Source: Roseicella aerolata
Lineage (GTDB): Bacteria; Pseudomonadota; Alphaproteobacteria; Acetobacterales; Acetobacteraceae
DNA length: 56,668 nt
NCBI RefSeq assembly: GCF_020523605.1
Contig: NZ_JAJAQI010000040.1
Span: forward strand, 1 to 56,668
Direction of reading: 5' to 3'
The notes beneath the pieces were generated by a model. It was given only the letters and a program-made list of their open reading frames with translations. It was not told where the DNA came from and did not search any database. Made by a program: the position numbers and the translations under genes. Positions 48,290 to 56,076 of the stretch are shown piece after piece (the stretch's first letter is position 1; every line of letters starts with the position of its first letter).

Positions 48290-49570
48290 ATGGGCACGCG
48301 TGTGGCGCCGAACGCCGTGGCGGCGGTGAGCGAAGCCAGGCAATGGGACCGGCTGATGGAGCTGGCGAAGCTCGGCGCCATCACCGGCGCGGACGGCGCG
48401 CCTGGCGTCAACCGGCCCTGCCTCTCGCCGCTGGACCGCGAGGCGCGGCGCCTGCTGATCGGCTGGGGCAAGGCCATCGGCCTCACGCCCTCGGTCGATG
48501 CGCTCGGCAACCTCTTCCTGCGGCATGAGGGGACGGAGCCCGGCCTCGCCCCCGTCCTCTCCGGCAGCCATATGGACAGCCAGCCGGCCGGCGGGCGGTT
48601 CGACGGCATCTGGGGCGTGGTGGCGGCGCTGGAGGCGGTGCAGGCGCTGCGCGAGGCCGGCATCACCACCAAACGCCCGATCGAGATTGTCGCCTGGACC
48701 AATGAGGAAGGCGGCCGCTTCGCCCCGGGCTGCATGGGCAGCATGGCCTATGCCGGCCATCGCCCGGCCGATGCCTGGGACGACGTGACGGATGGAGAGG
48801 GCATCCGCTTCGGCGACGCGCTGCGCGAGCACCTGGCGGCGGAGGCCGACATTCCCCGCCGCGGCCTCGGCGTGGTCGATGGGCCGGCGCCGCATGCCTA
48901 TCTCGAGGCGCATATCGAGCAGGGGCCGGTGCTGGAGCAGGAGGGGCATGACATCGGCATCGTCACCGGCATCCAGGGCAGCCGCTGGTTCCTGGTGGAG
49001 CTGAAGGGCGAGAGCGCGCATGCCGGCACCTCGCCCGTATCGCTGCGCAAGGACGCGGTGCAGGACATGGTCCGCGCCATCAATGCCCTGAACCGGCTGA
49101 TGGAGGACCCGACCGATGTGCTGCGCTTCACCGTGGCGCGGATCGAGGTCGCCCCGAACAGCTCGAACAGCGTCGCCGAGACCGTCCGCTTCACCATCGA
49201 CTTCCGCCACCCGGATGCTGCGGTGCTGACCGGGCGCGGCGACGCCATCGAGGCGACGATCCGCGGCGCGGTGAGGAATTGCGAAGTGAAGGTCACCGAG
49301 CGTTTCCACGCCCTGCCGGTGGAATTCGCGCCTCAGGTGACGGAGACGGTGGCGCGCGCCGCGGCGGCACAGGGGCTGTCGGCGAAGCGCATGCCGTCCG
49401 GCGCCTTCCATGACGCGCAATTCCTGGTGCCGCTCTGCCCGGCCGGGATGATCTTCGTCCCCAGCCACAGGGGCATCAGCCACAATCCGGCGGAATACTC
49501 CTCGCCCGAGCAACTCGCGAAGGGTGCGCGGGTGCTGGCCCAGGCCCTGGCGGAACTGGCCAACGGCTGA
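48290..49570 (+). CDS. M20-family ureide/carbamoyl amidohydrolase
   Basis: This 426-residue metal-dependent amidohydrolase of the allantoate amidohydrolase / N-carbamoyl-L-amino acid hydrolase / beta-ureidopropionase group has metal ligands visible in GSHMDSQPAGGRFDG, WTNEEGGRF and LEAHIEQGPVLE, and a late SHRGISHNPAEYS with the final His. The lid domain lies in the middle (about 215-330). Allantoate is a reasonable substrate given the neighbouring hydroxyisourate hydrolase, but N-carbamoyl amino acids cannot be excluded. GAGGTC precedes the ATG. It is followed by a convergent RidA gene. Confidence 0.88.
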   Translation: MGTRVAPNAVAAVSEARQWDRLMELAKLGAITGADGAPGVNRPCLSPLDREARRLLIGWGKAIGLTPSVDALGNLFLRHEGTEPGLAPVLSGSHMDSQPAGGRFDGIWGVVAALEAVQALREAGITTKRPIEIVAWTNEEGGRFAPGCMGSMAYAGHRPADAWDDVTDGEGIRFGDALREHLAAEADIPRRGLGVVDGPAPHAYLEAHIEQGPVLEQEGHDIGIVTGIQGSRWFLVELKGESAHAGTSPVSLRKDAVQDMVRAINALNRLMEDPTDVLRFTVARIEVAPNSSNSVAETVRFTIDFRHPDAAVLTGRGDAIEATIRGAVRNCEVKVTERFHALPVEFAPQVTETVARAAAAQGLSAKRMPSGAFHDAQFLVPLCPAGMIFVPSHRGISHNPAEYSSPEQLAKGARVLAQALAELANG

Positions 49571-49634
49571 CACCGGATCGCCGGCAGCGGGCGCCCGGGA
49601 GGGTCAACCCGCTCCGCGGTTGATGGCCTGGAAC

Positions 49635-49668
49635 GGATTGGCGTTCCGTCCTGAACGCAATCCGCTGC
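49635..49668. repeat. REP-like palindrome, copy 1
   Basis: GGATTGGCGTTC (49635-49646) pairs with GAACGCAATCC (49653-49663), leaving one bulged base, and GCTGC follows. The reverse complement of the 29-nt core matches copy 2 (54761-54789) at 26 of 29 positions by hand count. It lies in the convergent gap of 49571-49721. Confidence 0.7.
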
Positions 49669-49721
49669 GGGAGGCCGCGGCCCGGTGCCCTCGGGGGCGG
49701 GCAGTTGGCCGCAGCGATCCG

Positions 49722-50189
49722 TCAGGCGATCTCGAACATCCCCTCGACCTCCACCGCCGCATCCCCGGGCAGGGAGGGCACGCCGATCGTCGTCCGGGCA
49801 TGCCGCCCGGCCTCGCCGAAGAGCTCGACCGCCAGGTCGGAGGCGCCGTTCATCACCACCGCATGCTGGGTGAATTCCGCCGGTGCGGCGATGAAGCCGC
49901 CGAGGCGCACCACCCGCCGCACCCGGTCGAGATCGCCGCCGCAGGCCGCCCGGAGCTGCGCGACCAGGTTGATGAAGCAGAGCCGCGCCGCGGCCCGACC
50001 TTCCTCCAGGGAGACGCCGGCGCCGAGCTTGCCGGTATGGGCGATCCGGCCGTCCCGCAGCGGGATCTGGCCGGAGACCACCACGAGATTCCCCGTGACG
50101 TTGAAGGGAATGTAGTTGGCTACCGGCGCCGCCGGCTCCGGCAGGGTGATGCCGAGTTCCTGCAGCCGCGCCTCGATCCTGCCTGCCAT
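49722..50189 (-). CDS. RidA-family protein (YjgF/YER057c/UK114)
   Basis: This 155-residue trimeric RidA-type protein has NYIPFNVTGNLVVVSGQIPLRDG and LCFINLVAQLRAACGGDLDRVRRVVRLGGFIAA. The conserved Arg used for imine hydrolysis in RidA is not obvious at its usual place near the C-terminus (HARTTIGVPSLPGDAAVEVEGMFEIA has the family shape and its Arg). It belongs to the longer subgroup that often sits with amino-acid or purine catabolic genes. GGAGGA lies five bases before the ATG. The 238-base gap upstream shows no clear feature. Confidence 0.9.
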   Translation of the reverse strand: MAGRIEARLQELGITLPEPAAPVANYIPFNVTGNLVVVSGQIPLRDGRIAHTGKLGAGVSLEEGRAAARLCFINLVAQLRAACGGDLDRVRRVVRLGGFIAAPAEFTQHAVVMNGASDLAVELFGEAGRHARTTIGVPSLPGDAAVEVEGMFEIA

Positions 50190-50427
50190 GGCGTCCTCCG
50201 TTCCGGACTATGCCGCACCGTCATGGCCGGGCTCCGGCGCGACGGCAAGCCCCGGGATTGGGTGCCCCCGGAGCCGCATCGCCAGGAATGCCCGCCCCCG
50301 TGGGACCATGCCGGGTGAGGCGCCCCGGCATAGCGGCGTTCCACGCCAACTCGGTCCATGCCCACGGTGCCGTCGAGGTCCGGTTGCAGGCCTCGCCCGG
50401 AGGGCCCGGGCGCCGTGCCGGCCGCCT

Positions 50428-51966
50428 TCAGCCCACCACGCGCAACGAGCGCCGCCGGCCGCGCGGCGTGCCGGCCGCCGGCAGGTCCAGCGGCAGCAGC
50501 GGCGCCACCTGCGCCGCCTGGCCGACCGCATCCGGCAGGCAATCCTCCTCCGAGGGCTGCGGCAGGTCGCGCCGCCCCAGGTAATCCAGCGCCAGCCGGC
50601 GGAAGGCCCAGTCCAGCACCGAGGTCGCGCGCGGGATGGCCGGGTCGCCCTCCACCAGGCCGGAGGGGCCGAAGCGGGTATAGGCGAAGGCCTCGACATA
50701 GTCCGCGAGCGGCACGCCACGCTGCAGGCCGAGCGAGACGGAGTGCGCGAAGGCGTCCATGAGGCTGCGGAAGGCTGCCCCCTCCTTCGAGAGGGTGAAG
50801 GCGATCTCCAGCAGGCGGCCCTGCGAGTCCTCGGCGGTGCGGAGCGCCACGCGATGCCCGCCGACCGTGACATGCAGCGTGGTGCCGGCATGGCGCCGCA
50901 TGGGCTGGGCCGGCTTCGGCGCCGGGCGGGCCGGGGCGGGCAGCGCGACGGGCGCGGGCGGCGCGACATGCAGGAAGGGCGCGACGGCGAGCCGCATCGC
51001 CTCCCGCGCCGTCTCCGGGACGGGCCCGAGCAGTTCCCCGGCGCGGGCGGCATGGTCGCGCTCGGCCCGCAGCGCGGCGCGGGTCGGCCGTTCCGCCAGC
51101 CCGGCGACGGTCAGCACGCTGCGGCTCGTGCCGGCCGCGGGCGCGATGCCGGCGGTCTCGGCGCCGAGCAGCGCCTCCACCGCATCGGCCGGGGCGAGCG
51201 CGACGAGCGCCTGATGCCGGAGGCCGGGCGCGCCGGCGGCGGCATCGAGCGCGGCGCGCGCCGCGGCGGCCAGGCCGGGCACCACCGTCTCTCCGGGCGG
51301 GGCGGGCCAGAGCAGGGCGACCGGCTCCCGCGCCCCCAGCCAGGCGGCGAGCCGGCCCGATTCGGCCTCCGCCGCGCCGCGGGTCAGCGCCGCGATGCCG
51401 GTGGCGACCGCGCGCGCCTCGGCCGAGTCGTAGGGGAGGCCGAGGCCGCAGAGCAGCCCGGCCAGATCGGCGAAGCCGAGTCGCAGGCGTGTCGCCTTGC
51501 CAGAGGAGAGCGCCTCCAGCGCGCGCACCGCCAGGGCGCAGGCCTCGGCATAGCCTTCCAGATCGAGGCCGCCCTCGGGATCGAGGAAGGCGGGCAGGTT
51601 CAGCACGAAGCGCGTCTCGGCCGCCGCGCGGGCGGGCTTCGTCTCATTGCGCCAGACCTCGGCGCCGGGCGCGCCGCGGCGGGTCAGCAGCAGGGCGCGC
51701 AGGCCTTCCGCCAGGGCGGCGGCGCCGGCCTCGTCGAAGGTCCCGGCGCGCTGGCCGCGGGCGCTGACGCGCGCGATCCAGACCTCGGCCGCGCGTGGCA
51801 GAGAGACCGGGCCCTCGCCGGGCGCCAGCGCGGCGAGGGCCTCGGCCGCTTCCGCCTCCCAGGCGATGGGCAGGGCGACCTGACGAAGGGGGGCATCGGG
51901 ATCGGCCCCTGCGCGCCTCCGGCGCAGCGCCACCCCTTCCCACAGCGTGCCTTGGATGCGTGCCAT
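50428..51966 (-). CDS. degenerate class II ribonucleotide reductase-like protein (TSCPD domain)
   Basis: The C-terminal third of this 512-residue protein (about 355-470) is unmistakably the TSCPD/C-terminal region of B12-dependent NrdJ: VGGHRVALRTAEDSQGRLLEIAF, KEGAAFRSLMDAFAHSVSLGLQRGVPL, VEAFAYTRFGPSGLVEGDPAI, ATSVLDWAFRRLALDYLGR. The middle (LRLGFADLAGLLCGLGLPYDS) and the segment FVLNLPAFLDPEGGLDLEGY echo NrdJ barrel motifs, but the thiyl-radical cysteine of the xACNLASxNL motif is absent and only three Cys occur in the protein. It is therefore probably a non-catalytic relative. The start at 51966 begins the protein-like part. It is divergent from the NDUFA12 gene. Confidence 0.8.
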   Translation of the reverse strand: MARIQGTLWEGVALRRRRAGADPDAPLRQVALPIAWEAEAAEALAALAPGEGPVSLPRAAEVWIARVSARGQRAGTFDEAGAAALAEGLRALLLTRRGAPGAEVWRNETKPARAAAETRFVLNLPAFLDPEGGLDLEGYAEACALAVRALEALSSGKATRLRLGFADLAGLLCGLGLPYDSAEARAVATGIAALTRGAAEAESGRLAAWLGAREPVALLWPAPPGETVVPGLAAAARAALDAAAGAPGLRHQALVALAPADAVEALLGAETAGIAPAAGTSRSVLTVAGLAERPTRAALRAERDHAARAGELLGPVPETAREAMRLAVAPFLHVAPPAPVALPAPARPAPKPAQPMRRHAGTTLHVTVGGHRVALRTAEDSQGRLLEIAFTLSKEGAAFRSLMDAFAHSVSLGLQRGVPLADYVEAFAYTRFGPSGLVEGDPAIPRATSVLDWAFRRLALDYLGRRDLPQPSEEDCLPDAVGQAAQVAPLLPLDLPAAGTPRGRRRSLRVVG

Positions 51967-52013
51967 GCGCCGATGGTAGGGGGACCGTTGCGACGGGGGA
52001 AGCCATATTTGGT

Positions 52014-52026
52014 GAGTCTCAGACTC
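52014..52026. promoter_or_regulatory. 13-bp palindrome in a divergent gap
   Basis: GAGTCT-C-AGACTC is perfect, and GTCTC/GAGAC (52016-52020, 52028-52032) overlaps it as an alternative. It lies between the NrdJ-like and NDUFA12 genes, 47 bases upstream of the NrdJ-like start. It does not resemble the NrdR box. Confidence 0.4.
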
Positions 52027-52140
52027 CGAGACCCCAAGATGCGGTGGTTTCCCATCCGGCCGGTGCGACTTTGCGCCGCAGCAGGCGTTGTGCGATTGTG
52101 CGCCCCGAGCGTGCCGATCCCGAGGAGCTTTTCCGGCCCC

Positions 52141-52497
52141 ATGTCCTTCCTGCTTCGCCTCACCTCGTCCCTCAAGGGTCGCAAGGTCGGCACCGACCAT
52201 TTCGGCAATGTCTATTACGAAGGCAAGACCAGCCAGCCGATCTACGACCGGCCGCGCCGCTGGGTGCTCTTCGCCCATGGAAAGGAGCCGACGACGGTCC
52301 CGCCCGAGTGGCATGCCTGGCTGCATCACACGACGCCCGAGCCGCTGCCCGAGACCAGGCTCTATCCCTGGCAGCAGGAGCACCGGCCGAACCTGACCGG
52401 CACCCCGCATGCCTATCGCCCGGCCGGGCATGACTATGTCGGCGGCACGCGCCGCGTCACCGGGGGCGACTACGAGGCCTGGACGCCCGGTGCGTGA
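52141..52497 (+). CDS. NDUFA12-family complex I accessory subunit
   Basis: This 118-residue homologue of mitochondrial NDUFA12 (B17.2) is found in respiratory complex I of alphaproteobacteria. GTDHFGNVYYEGK, PRRWVLFAHGKEPTTVPPEWHAWLHH and PHAYRPAGHDY are the family core. It sits on the peripheral arm of NADH:ubiquinone oxidoreductase near the membrane junction. It is followed by mlaD-like, small, DUF2155 and MBL genes at short spacing, a gene order I associate with Rhodospirillales. Confidence 0.95.
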   Translation: MSFLLRLTSSLKGRKVGTDHFGNVYYEGKTSQPIYDRPRRWVLFAHGKEPTTVPPEWHAWLHHTTPEPLPETRLYPWQQEHRPNLTGTPHAYRPAGHDYVGGTRRVTGGDYEAWTPGA

Positions 52498-52521
52498 CCC
52501 GGCGGCACGGACACTGACCTC

Positions 52522-53046
52522 ATGAAGGGACGGAGCCTCGTCGAGGTCGCGGCCGGCGCGATCGTGCTGGCCGTCGCCGCGATCTTCCTCGGCTATGCCG
52601 TGCTGCACAGCGGCCGCGGCCCGGTGATGGGCGAGGGCATGCAGCTGACCGCGCGCTTCGACCGCATCGACGGCCTGGCCAATGGCGCCGATGTGCGGAT
52701 CGCCGGCGTCAAGGTGGGCGCGGTCACGGCCAGCCGTATCGACCCGGAAACCTTCGGGGCGGAGCTCACCCTGCGGGTGGACCGCTCCCTGAAGCTGCCC
52801 TCCGACACTTCGGCCGAGGTCACCTCGGAAGGGCTGCTCGGCGGCAAGTATGTCTCCCTGGTGCCGGGCGGCAGCGAGAGGCTGCTCGCCGATGGCGGGA
52901 GGATCACGGAAACACAGGGCTCCGTCAGCCTTGAATCGCTGCTCGGCCGGTTCATCTTCTCGGTCACTCAGATGAACGCGGGTCCTCAGGGCCAGGGTGG
53001 AGAGCAGGGGGCGGGGTCCGCGCAGGGCGCCGGCGCGCCGCGGTGA
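52522..53046 (+). CDS. mlaD: MlaD-like MCE-domain protein
   Basis: This 174-residue protein has one N-terminal membrane helix (LVEVAAGAIVLAVAAIFLGYAVL) and an MCE domain: LTARFDRIDGLANGADVRIAGVKVGAVTASRID, then TSEGLLGGKYVSLVPGG. MlaD forms a hexameric ring on the periplasmic face of the MlaFEDB complex, which moves phospholipids between outer and inner membrane. The tail is Gly/Gln-rich and disordered. No mlaE or mlaF is adjacent. The next gene begins with a GTGA overlap. Confidence 0.92.
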   Translation: MKGRSLVEVAAGAIVLAVAAIFLGYAVLHSGRGPVMGEGMQLTARFDRIDGLANGADVRIAGVKVGAVTASRIDPETFGAELTLRVDRSLKLPSDTSAEVTSEGLLGGKYVSLVPGGSERLLADGGRITETQGSVSLESLLGRFIFSVTQMNAGPQGQGGEQGAGSAQGAGAPR

Positions 53047-53261
53047 GCCTCGGCCCGCCCGAAACCTGGCCGGGCGCCGATGGCGCCCCCCTCTCCTGCC
53101 GGGAGAAGCTGAAGGTGCTGACGGAGAACCACCGCGAACTGGCGCAGGTCATGCGCGACGCCTTCGAGGATGCGGTGCTGATGGGCGTGGACGAGGCGGC
53201 GATGCGTCACATCCTGACCGAACTGGTGCAGGCGCTGCCGAGCCCGAAGCGCAAGGCATGA
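53043..53261 (+). CDS. small conserved-looking protein between mlaD and DUF2155
   Basis: This 72-residue soluble protein starts with GTG overlapping the mlaD stop (GTGA) and ends overlapping the DUF2155 gene (ATGA). It is mainly helical (CREKLKVLTENHRELAQVMRDAFEDAVLMGVDEAAMRHILTEL split by a loop). I do not recognise a named family. The double overlap argues for a real, co-translated gene in the envelope operon. Confidence 0.7.
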   Translation: MSLGPPETWPGADGAPLSCREKLKVLTENHRELAQVMRDAFEDAVLMGVDEAAMRHILTELVQALPSPKRKA

Positions 53262-53620
53262 GGCGCTTCCTGGGGGCGCTGGCAGGGGCGCTGCTGCTCG
53301 CGCCCCTGCCGGCCGCGGCGCAGGACTGGGAGCCGAAGCGCAGCGCCGAGCTGCAGATGCTGGACAAGGTGACGGCCCGGGTCGCGGTGCTGCGGGCGGC
53401 GGTGAACCAGCCCGCGCAATATGGCACGCTGACCATCACGGTGCGCGCCTGCAATGCCCGGCCGGTGGGCGAGGTGCCCGATGCCGCGGTCTGGATGGAG
53501 ATCAGCGACAGCCGCCGCCCGGGCGAGACCGCCTTCCGCGGCTGGATGTTCGCCAACGCGCCCGGCGTGAACATGCTGGAGCACCCCGTCTATGACGTGC
53601 GGGTGCTGGACTGCAAATGA
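53258..53620 (+). CDS. DUF2155 secreted protein
   Basis: This 120-residue protein has a signal peptide (MRRFLGALAGALLLAPLPAAAQ) and the DUF2155 core: LQMLDKVTARVAVLRAAVNQPAQYGTL, CNARPVGEVPDAAVWMEI, FRGWMFANAPGVNMLEHPVYDVRVLDC. The two cysteines likely form a disulfide in the periplasm. Function is unknown; the family is conserved in alphaproteobacteria. It starts within the stop of the preceding small gene and overlaps the MBL gene by four bases. Confidence 0.9.
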   Translation: MRRFLGALAGALLLAPLPAAAQDWEPKRSAELQMLDKVTARVAVLRAAVNQPAQYGTLTITVRACNARPVGEVPDAAVWMEISDSRRPGETAFRGWMFANAPGVNMLEHPVYDVRVLDCK

Positions 53621-54609
53621 CCGCACCGGGGCGGATACCCCCCTGTGCCGACCACCACGACGCGCGCGGCTTCCGCAACCCGCATGACCCGACCATCCGC
53701 ACCCTGCGCGATGTCTGGCGCTGGCGGCGGGAGGCGGTGCCGGCGCCCTGGCCGGACCGGATCGAGGACCCGCCGCAGCCGCCGCCGGCGAGGCTCGGCC
53801 CCGGGCGGATCGCCGCGACCTTCATCGGCCATGCCAGCTTCCTCCTGCAGATCGGCGGCCGCTGCGTATTGGTCGATCCGGTCTGGTCGAAGCGGGCGAG
53901 CCCCCTGCCCTTCGCCGGGCCGAAGCGCGTGCGCGCCCCGGGGCAGCGGCTGGCGGACCTGCCAGGCTGCGACCTGCTGCTGGTGAGCCACAACCATTAC
54001 GACCATATGGATCTGCCGACGCTGCGCGCGGTGCGGCAGCGCTGGGCGCCGCCGGCCGCGACCGGCCTCGGCAATGCGCGGCACCTAGCCAAGGCCGGTA
54101 TCCATGCCGCGAGGGAGCTGGATTGGTGGCAGCATGTCGAGCTCGCCGGGCTGCGCATCACCTACGTCCCGGCGCAGCATTTCTCGGCCCGCACGCCCTG
54201 GGACCGCAACCGCAGCCTCTGGGGTGGCTTCGTCATCGAGGCGATCGATGCCCCCCTGGGGGCCTGCGTCTACTTCGCGGGCGACAGCGGCTGGTGCCCC
54301 TTCTTCGCCGAGATCGGCCGGCGTTTCCCGCGCATCGACCTGGCGCTGCTGCCGATCGGCGCCTATGCGCCGCGCTTCTTCATGCGCACCCAGCACATGG
54401 ACCCGGATGAGGCGGTGATGGCGCATCGCGCGCTGGGGGCGCGGCGCAGCATCGGGATGCATTTCGGGACCTTCGCCGGGCTGACCGACGAGCCGATCGC
54501 GGAGCCGGTCGAATGGCTGGCCAGGGCCCGGGCGGAGCAGGGCCTGGCCGAGGAGGCTTTCGTCACGCTGCCCTTCGGCGCGACGCTGGAACTGCCGGCG
54601 GGCGCGTGA
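53617..54609 (+). CDS. NAPE-PLD-like metallo-beta-lactamase-fold hydrolase
   Basis: This 330-residue MBL-fold enzyme has FIGHASFLLQIGGRCVLVDPVWSKRASP, then the metal motif SHNHYDHMD (HxHxDH with Asn in the second position), PAQHFSARTPWDRNRSLWGGF, FAGDSGW with the bridging Asp, and MHFGTF. This matches N-acylphosphatidylethanolamine phospholipase D-type and related RomA-like proteins acting on lipids. No signal peptide is visible, so a cytoplasmic or inner-leaflet site is likely. It is the last gene of the NDUFA12-mlaD operon. Confidence 0.88.
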   Translation: MTAPGRIPPCADHHDARGFRNPHDPTIRTLRDVWRWRREAVPAPWPDRIEDPPQPPPARLGPGRIAATFIGHASFLLQIGGRCVLVDPVWSKRASPLPFAGPKRVRAPGQRLADLPGCDLLLVSHNHYDHMDLPTLRAVRQRWAPPAATGLGNARHLAKAGIHAARELDWWQHVELAGLRITYVPAQHFSARTPWDRNRSLWGGFVIEAIDAPLGACVYFAGDSGWCPFFAEIGRRFPRIDLALLPIGAYAPRFFMRTQHMDPDEAVMAHRALGARRSIGMHFGTFAGLTDEPIAEPVEWLARARAEQGLAEEAFVTLPFGATLELPAGA

Positions 54610-54760
54610 TGCGCGCCCGGCCGCGCCGGGCGGCTCCCGCCAGGGGCAGCGGGCCGGAATGGTGTCCCTGGCCCGCGGCTCCGGCCCCATGGCGTCCGAT
54701 GGCCGTCGCCTTTTTCGCCGCCCGGCGTGGAGGCGAGGTCCCTGGCCCGGCAATTACAGT

Positions 54761-54794
54761 GGATTGCGTTCAAGACTGAACGTCAATCCGCTGC
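54761..54794. repeat. REP-like palindrome, copy 2
   Basis: GGATTGCGTTCA (54761-54772) pairs with TGAACGTCAATCC (54777-54789) with one bulged base in the right arm, and GCTGC follows. Its core is in the opposite orientation to copy 1. It lies in the 288-base gap before the acyltransferase gene. Confidence 0.7.
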
Positions 54795-54897
54795 AGACCG
54801 CTGTTTGCAGGGCAGATTCACGCTGCGGGACGTTCACGCCCCTCCGCGATCCGCTCTAGGCGTCCCGGGCCCTTGCCCTTCGCCGGAGGGGCCGCAC

Positions 54898-56076
54898 ATG
54901 CTGGGGCGAATGCCCGACAGCGCCCCTGCCCTCACCCTCTCGCTCCATCCCAGCATCGCGGAGATCCCCCGGGCCGAGTGGGATGCCTGCGCCGGGGACG
55001 ACAACCCCTTCGTCAGCCATGCCTTCCTGGCGGCGCTGGAGGAGAGCGGCAGCGCCACGGCCCGCACCGGCTGGCTGCCGCAGCATGCGGCGCTGCGCGA
55101 TGCGGCGGGGCAGCTTCTCGCCTGCTGCCCAACCTATGCGAAGAGCCACAGCCAGGGCGAATATGTCTTCGATTACGGCTGGGCGGATGCCTTTGAGCGG
55201 GCGGGGGGCAGCTACTACCCGAAGCTGCAGGTCTGCGCGCCCTTCAGCCCGGTCCCCGGCCCGCGGCTGCTGGTGCGGCCGGGCGCCGGCATCGGGCCGG
55301 TCGCGCTCGGCCAGGGTCTGGTGCAGGCCTGCGAGCAGCTCGACCTGTCCTCGGTCCACATCACCTTCTGCCAGGAAGCGGAATGGACCGCGCTGGGCGA
55401 GGCCGGCTGGCTGCGGCGGCTCGGCACCCAGTTCCACTGGTACAACAAGGGCTATGCCAGCTTCGAGGATTTCCTCGGCGCCCTCGCCTCTCGCAAGCGC
55501 AAGGCCATCAAGCGGGAGAGGCGGGAGGCCGCGGCGTCCGGCTTCGTGCTGAAGACGCTGCGCGGGCGTGAGATCACGGAGCGGCACTGGAGGGCCTTCC
55601 ACCGCTTCTACCGCAGCACCACGGACAAGAAATGGGGCCGCAGCGCCTATCTCACCGCGCGCTTCTGGCCGCTGCTGGCGGAGGCACTGGGCGACAAGGT
55701 GGTGCTGATGGTGGCCGAGCGGGATGGCGAGCCGGTGGCCGGCGCGCTGAACCTGCTGGGGCGGGAGGCGCTCTATGGCCGCAACTGGGGCGCCGTGGTG
55801 GATGCGCCCTTCCTGCATTTCGAGCTCTGCTACTATCGCGCGATCGATTTCGCGATCGAGCACGGCTTGGCCCGCGTCGAGGCCGGCGCCCAGGGCGAGC
55901 ACAAGATCCAGCGCGGCTACCTGCCGGCACCGACCTATTCGGCGCACTGGATCCGCCACCCCGGGCTGCGGCGCGCGGTGGAGGATTTCCTCAGGCGCGA
56001 GCGGCCGGCAATGCTGCGGGAGATGGAGGCGCTGGCGGAGTACTCGCCCTTCCGGAAGGAAGGTGCGGAGGGCTAA
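54898..56076 (+). CDS. FemAB/GNAT-like acyltransferase (DUF482 type)
   Basis: This 392-residue protein has two GNAT-type halves: WDACAGDDNPFVSHAFLAALEESG near the start, SRKRKAIKRERREAAASGFVLKTLRG and TTDKKWGRSAYLTARFWPLLAEAL, then VAGALNLLGREALYGRNWGA and GLARVEAGAQGEHKIQRGYLPAPTYSAHWI. This is the DUF482 family, related to FemAB-type peptidoglycan acyltransferases that use aminoacyl donors, but its real substrate is unknown. GGAGGG stands before ATG 54898; an in-frame ATG at 54910 is an alternative. It is probably an independent unit. Confidence 0.88.
   Translation: MLGRMPDSAPALTLSLHPSIAEIPRAEWDACAGDDNPFVSHAFLAALEESGSATARTGWLPQHAALRDAAGQLLACCPTYAKSHSQGEYVFDYGWADAFERAGGSYYPKLQVCAPFSPVPGPRLLVRPGAGIGPVALGQGLVQACEQLDLSSVHITFCQEAEWTALGEAGWLRRLGTQFHWYNKGYASFEDFLGALASRKRKAIKRERREAAASGFVLKTLRGREITERHWRAFHRFYRSTTDKKWGRSAYLTARFWPLLAEALGDKVVLMVAERDGEPVAGALNLLGREALYGRNWGAVVDAPFLHFELCYYRAIDFAIEHGLARVEAGAQGEHKIQRGYLPAPTYSAHWIRHPGLRRAVEDFLRRERPAMLREMEALAEYSPFRKEGAEG

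Noticed and set aside
50116-52140. Long plus-strand frame leading into the NDUFA12 gene
   Set aside because: Antisense to the NrdJ-like gene; only the part from 52141 is protein-like, so NDUFA12 starts there.
53617-54609. MBL-fold gene as PhnP
   Set aside because: Motifs and length fit the NAPE-PLD-like group, and it belongs to the envelope operon far from the phn genes.
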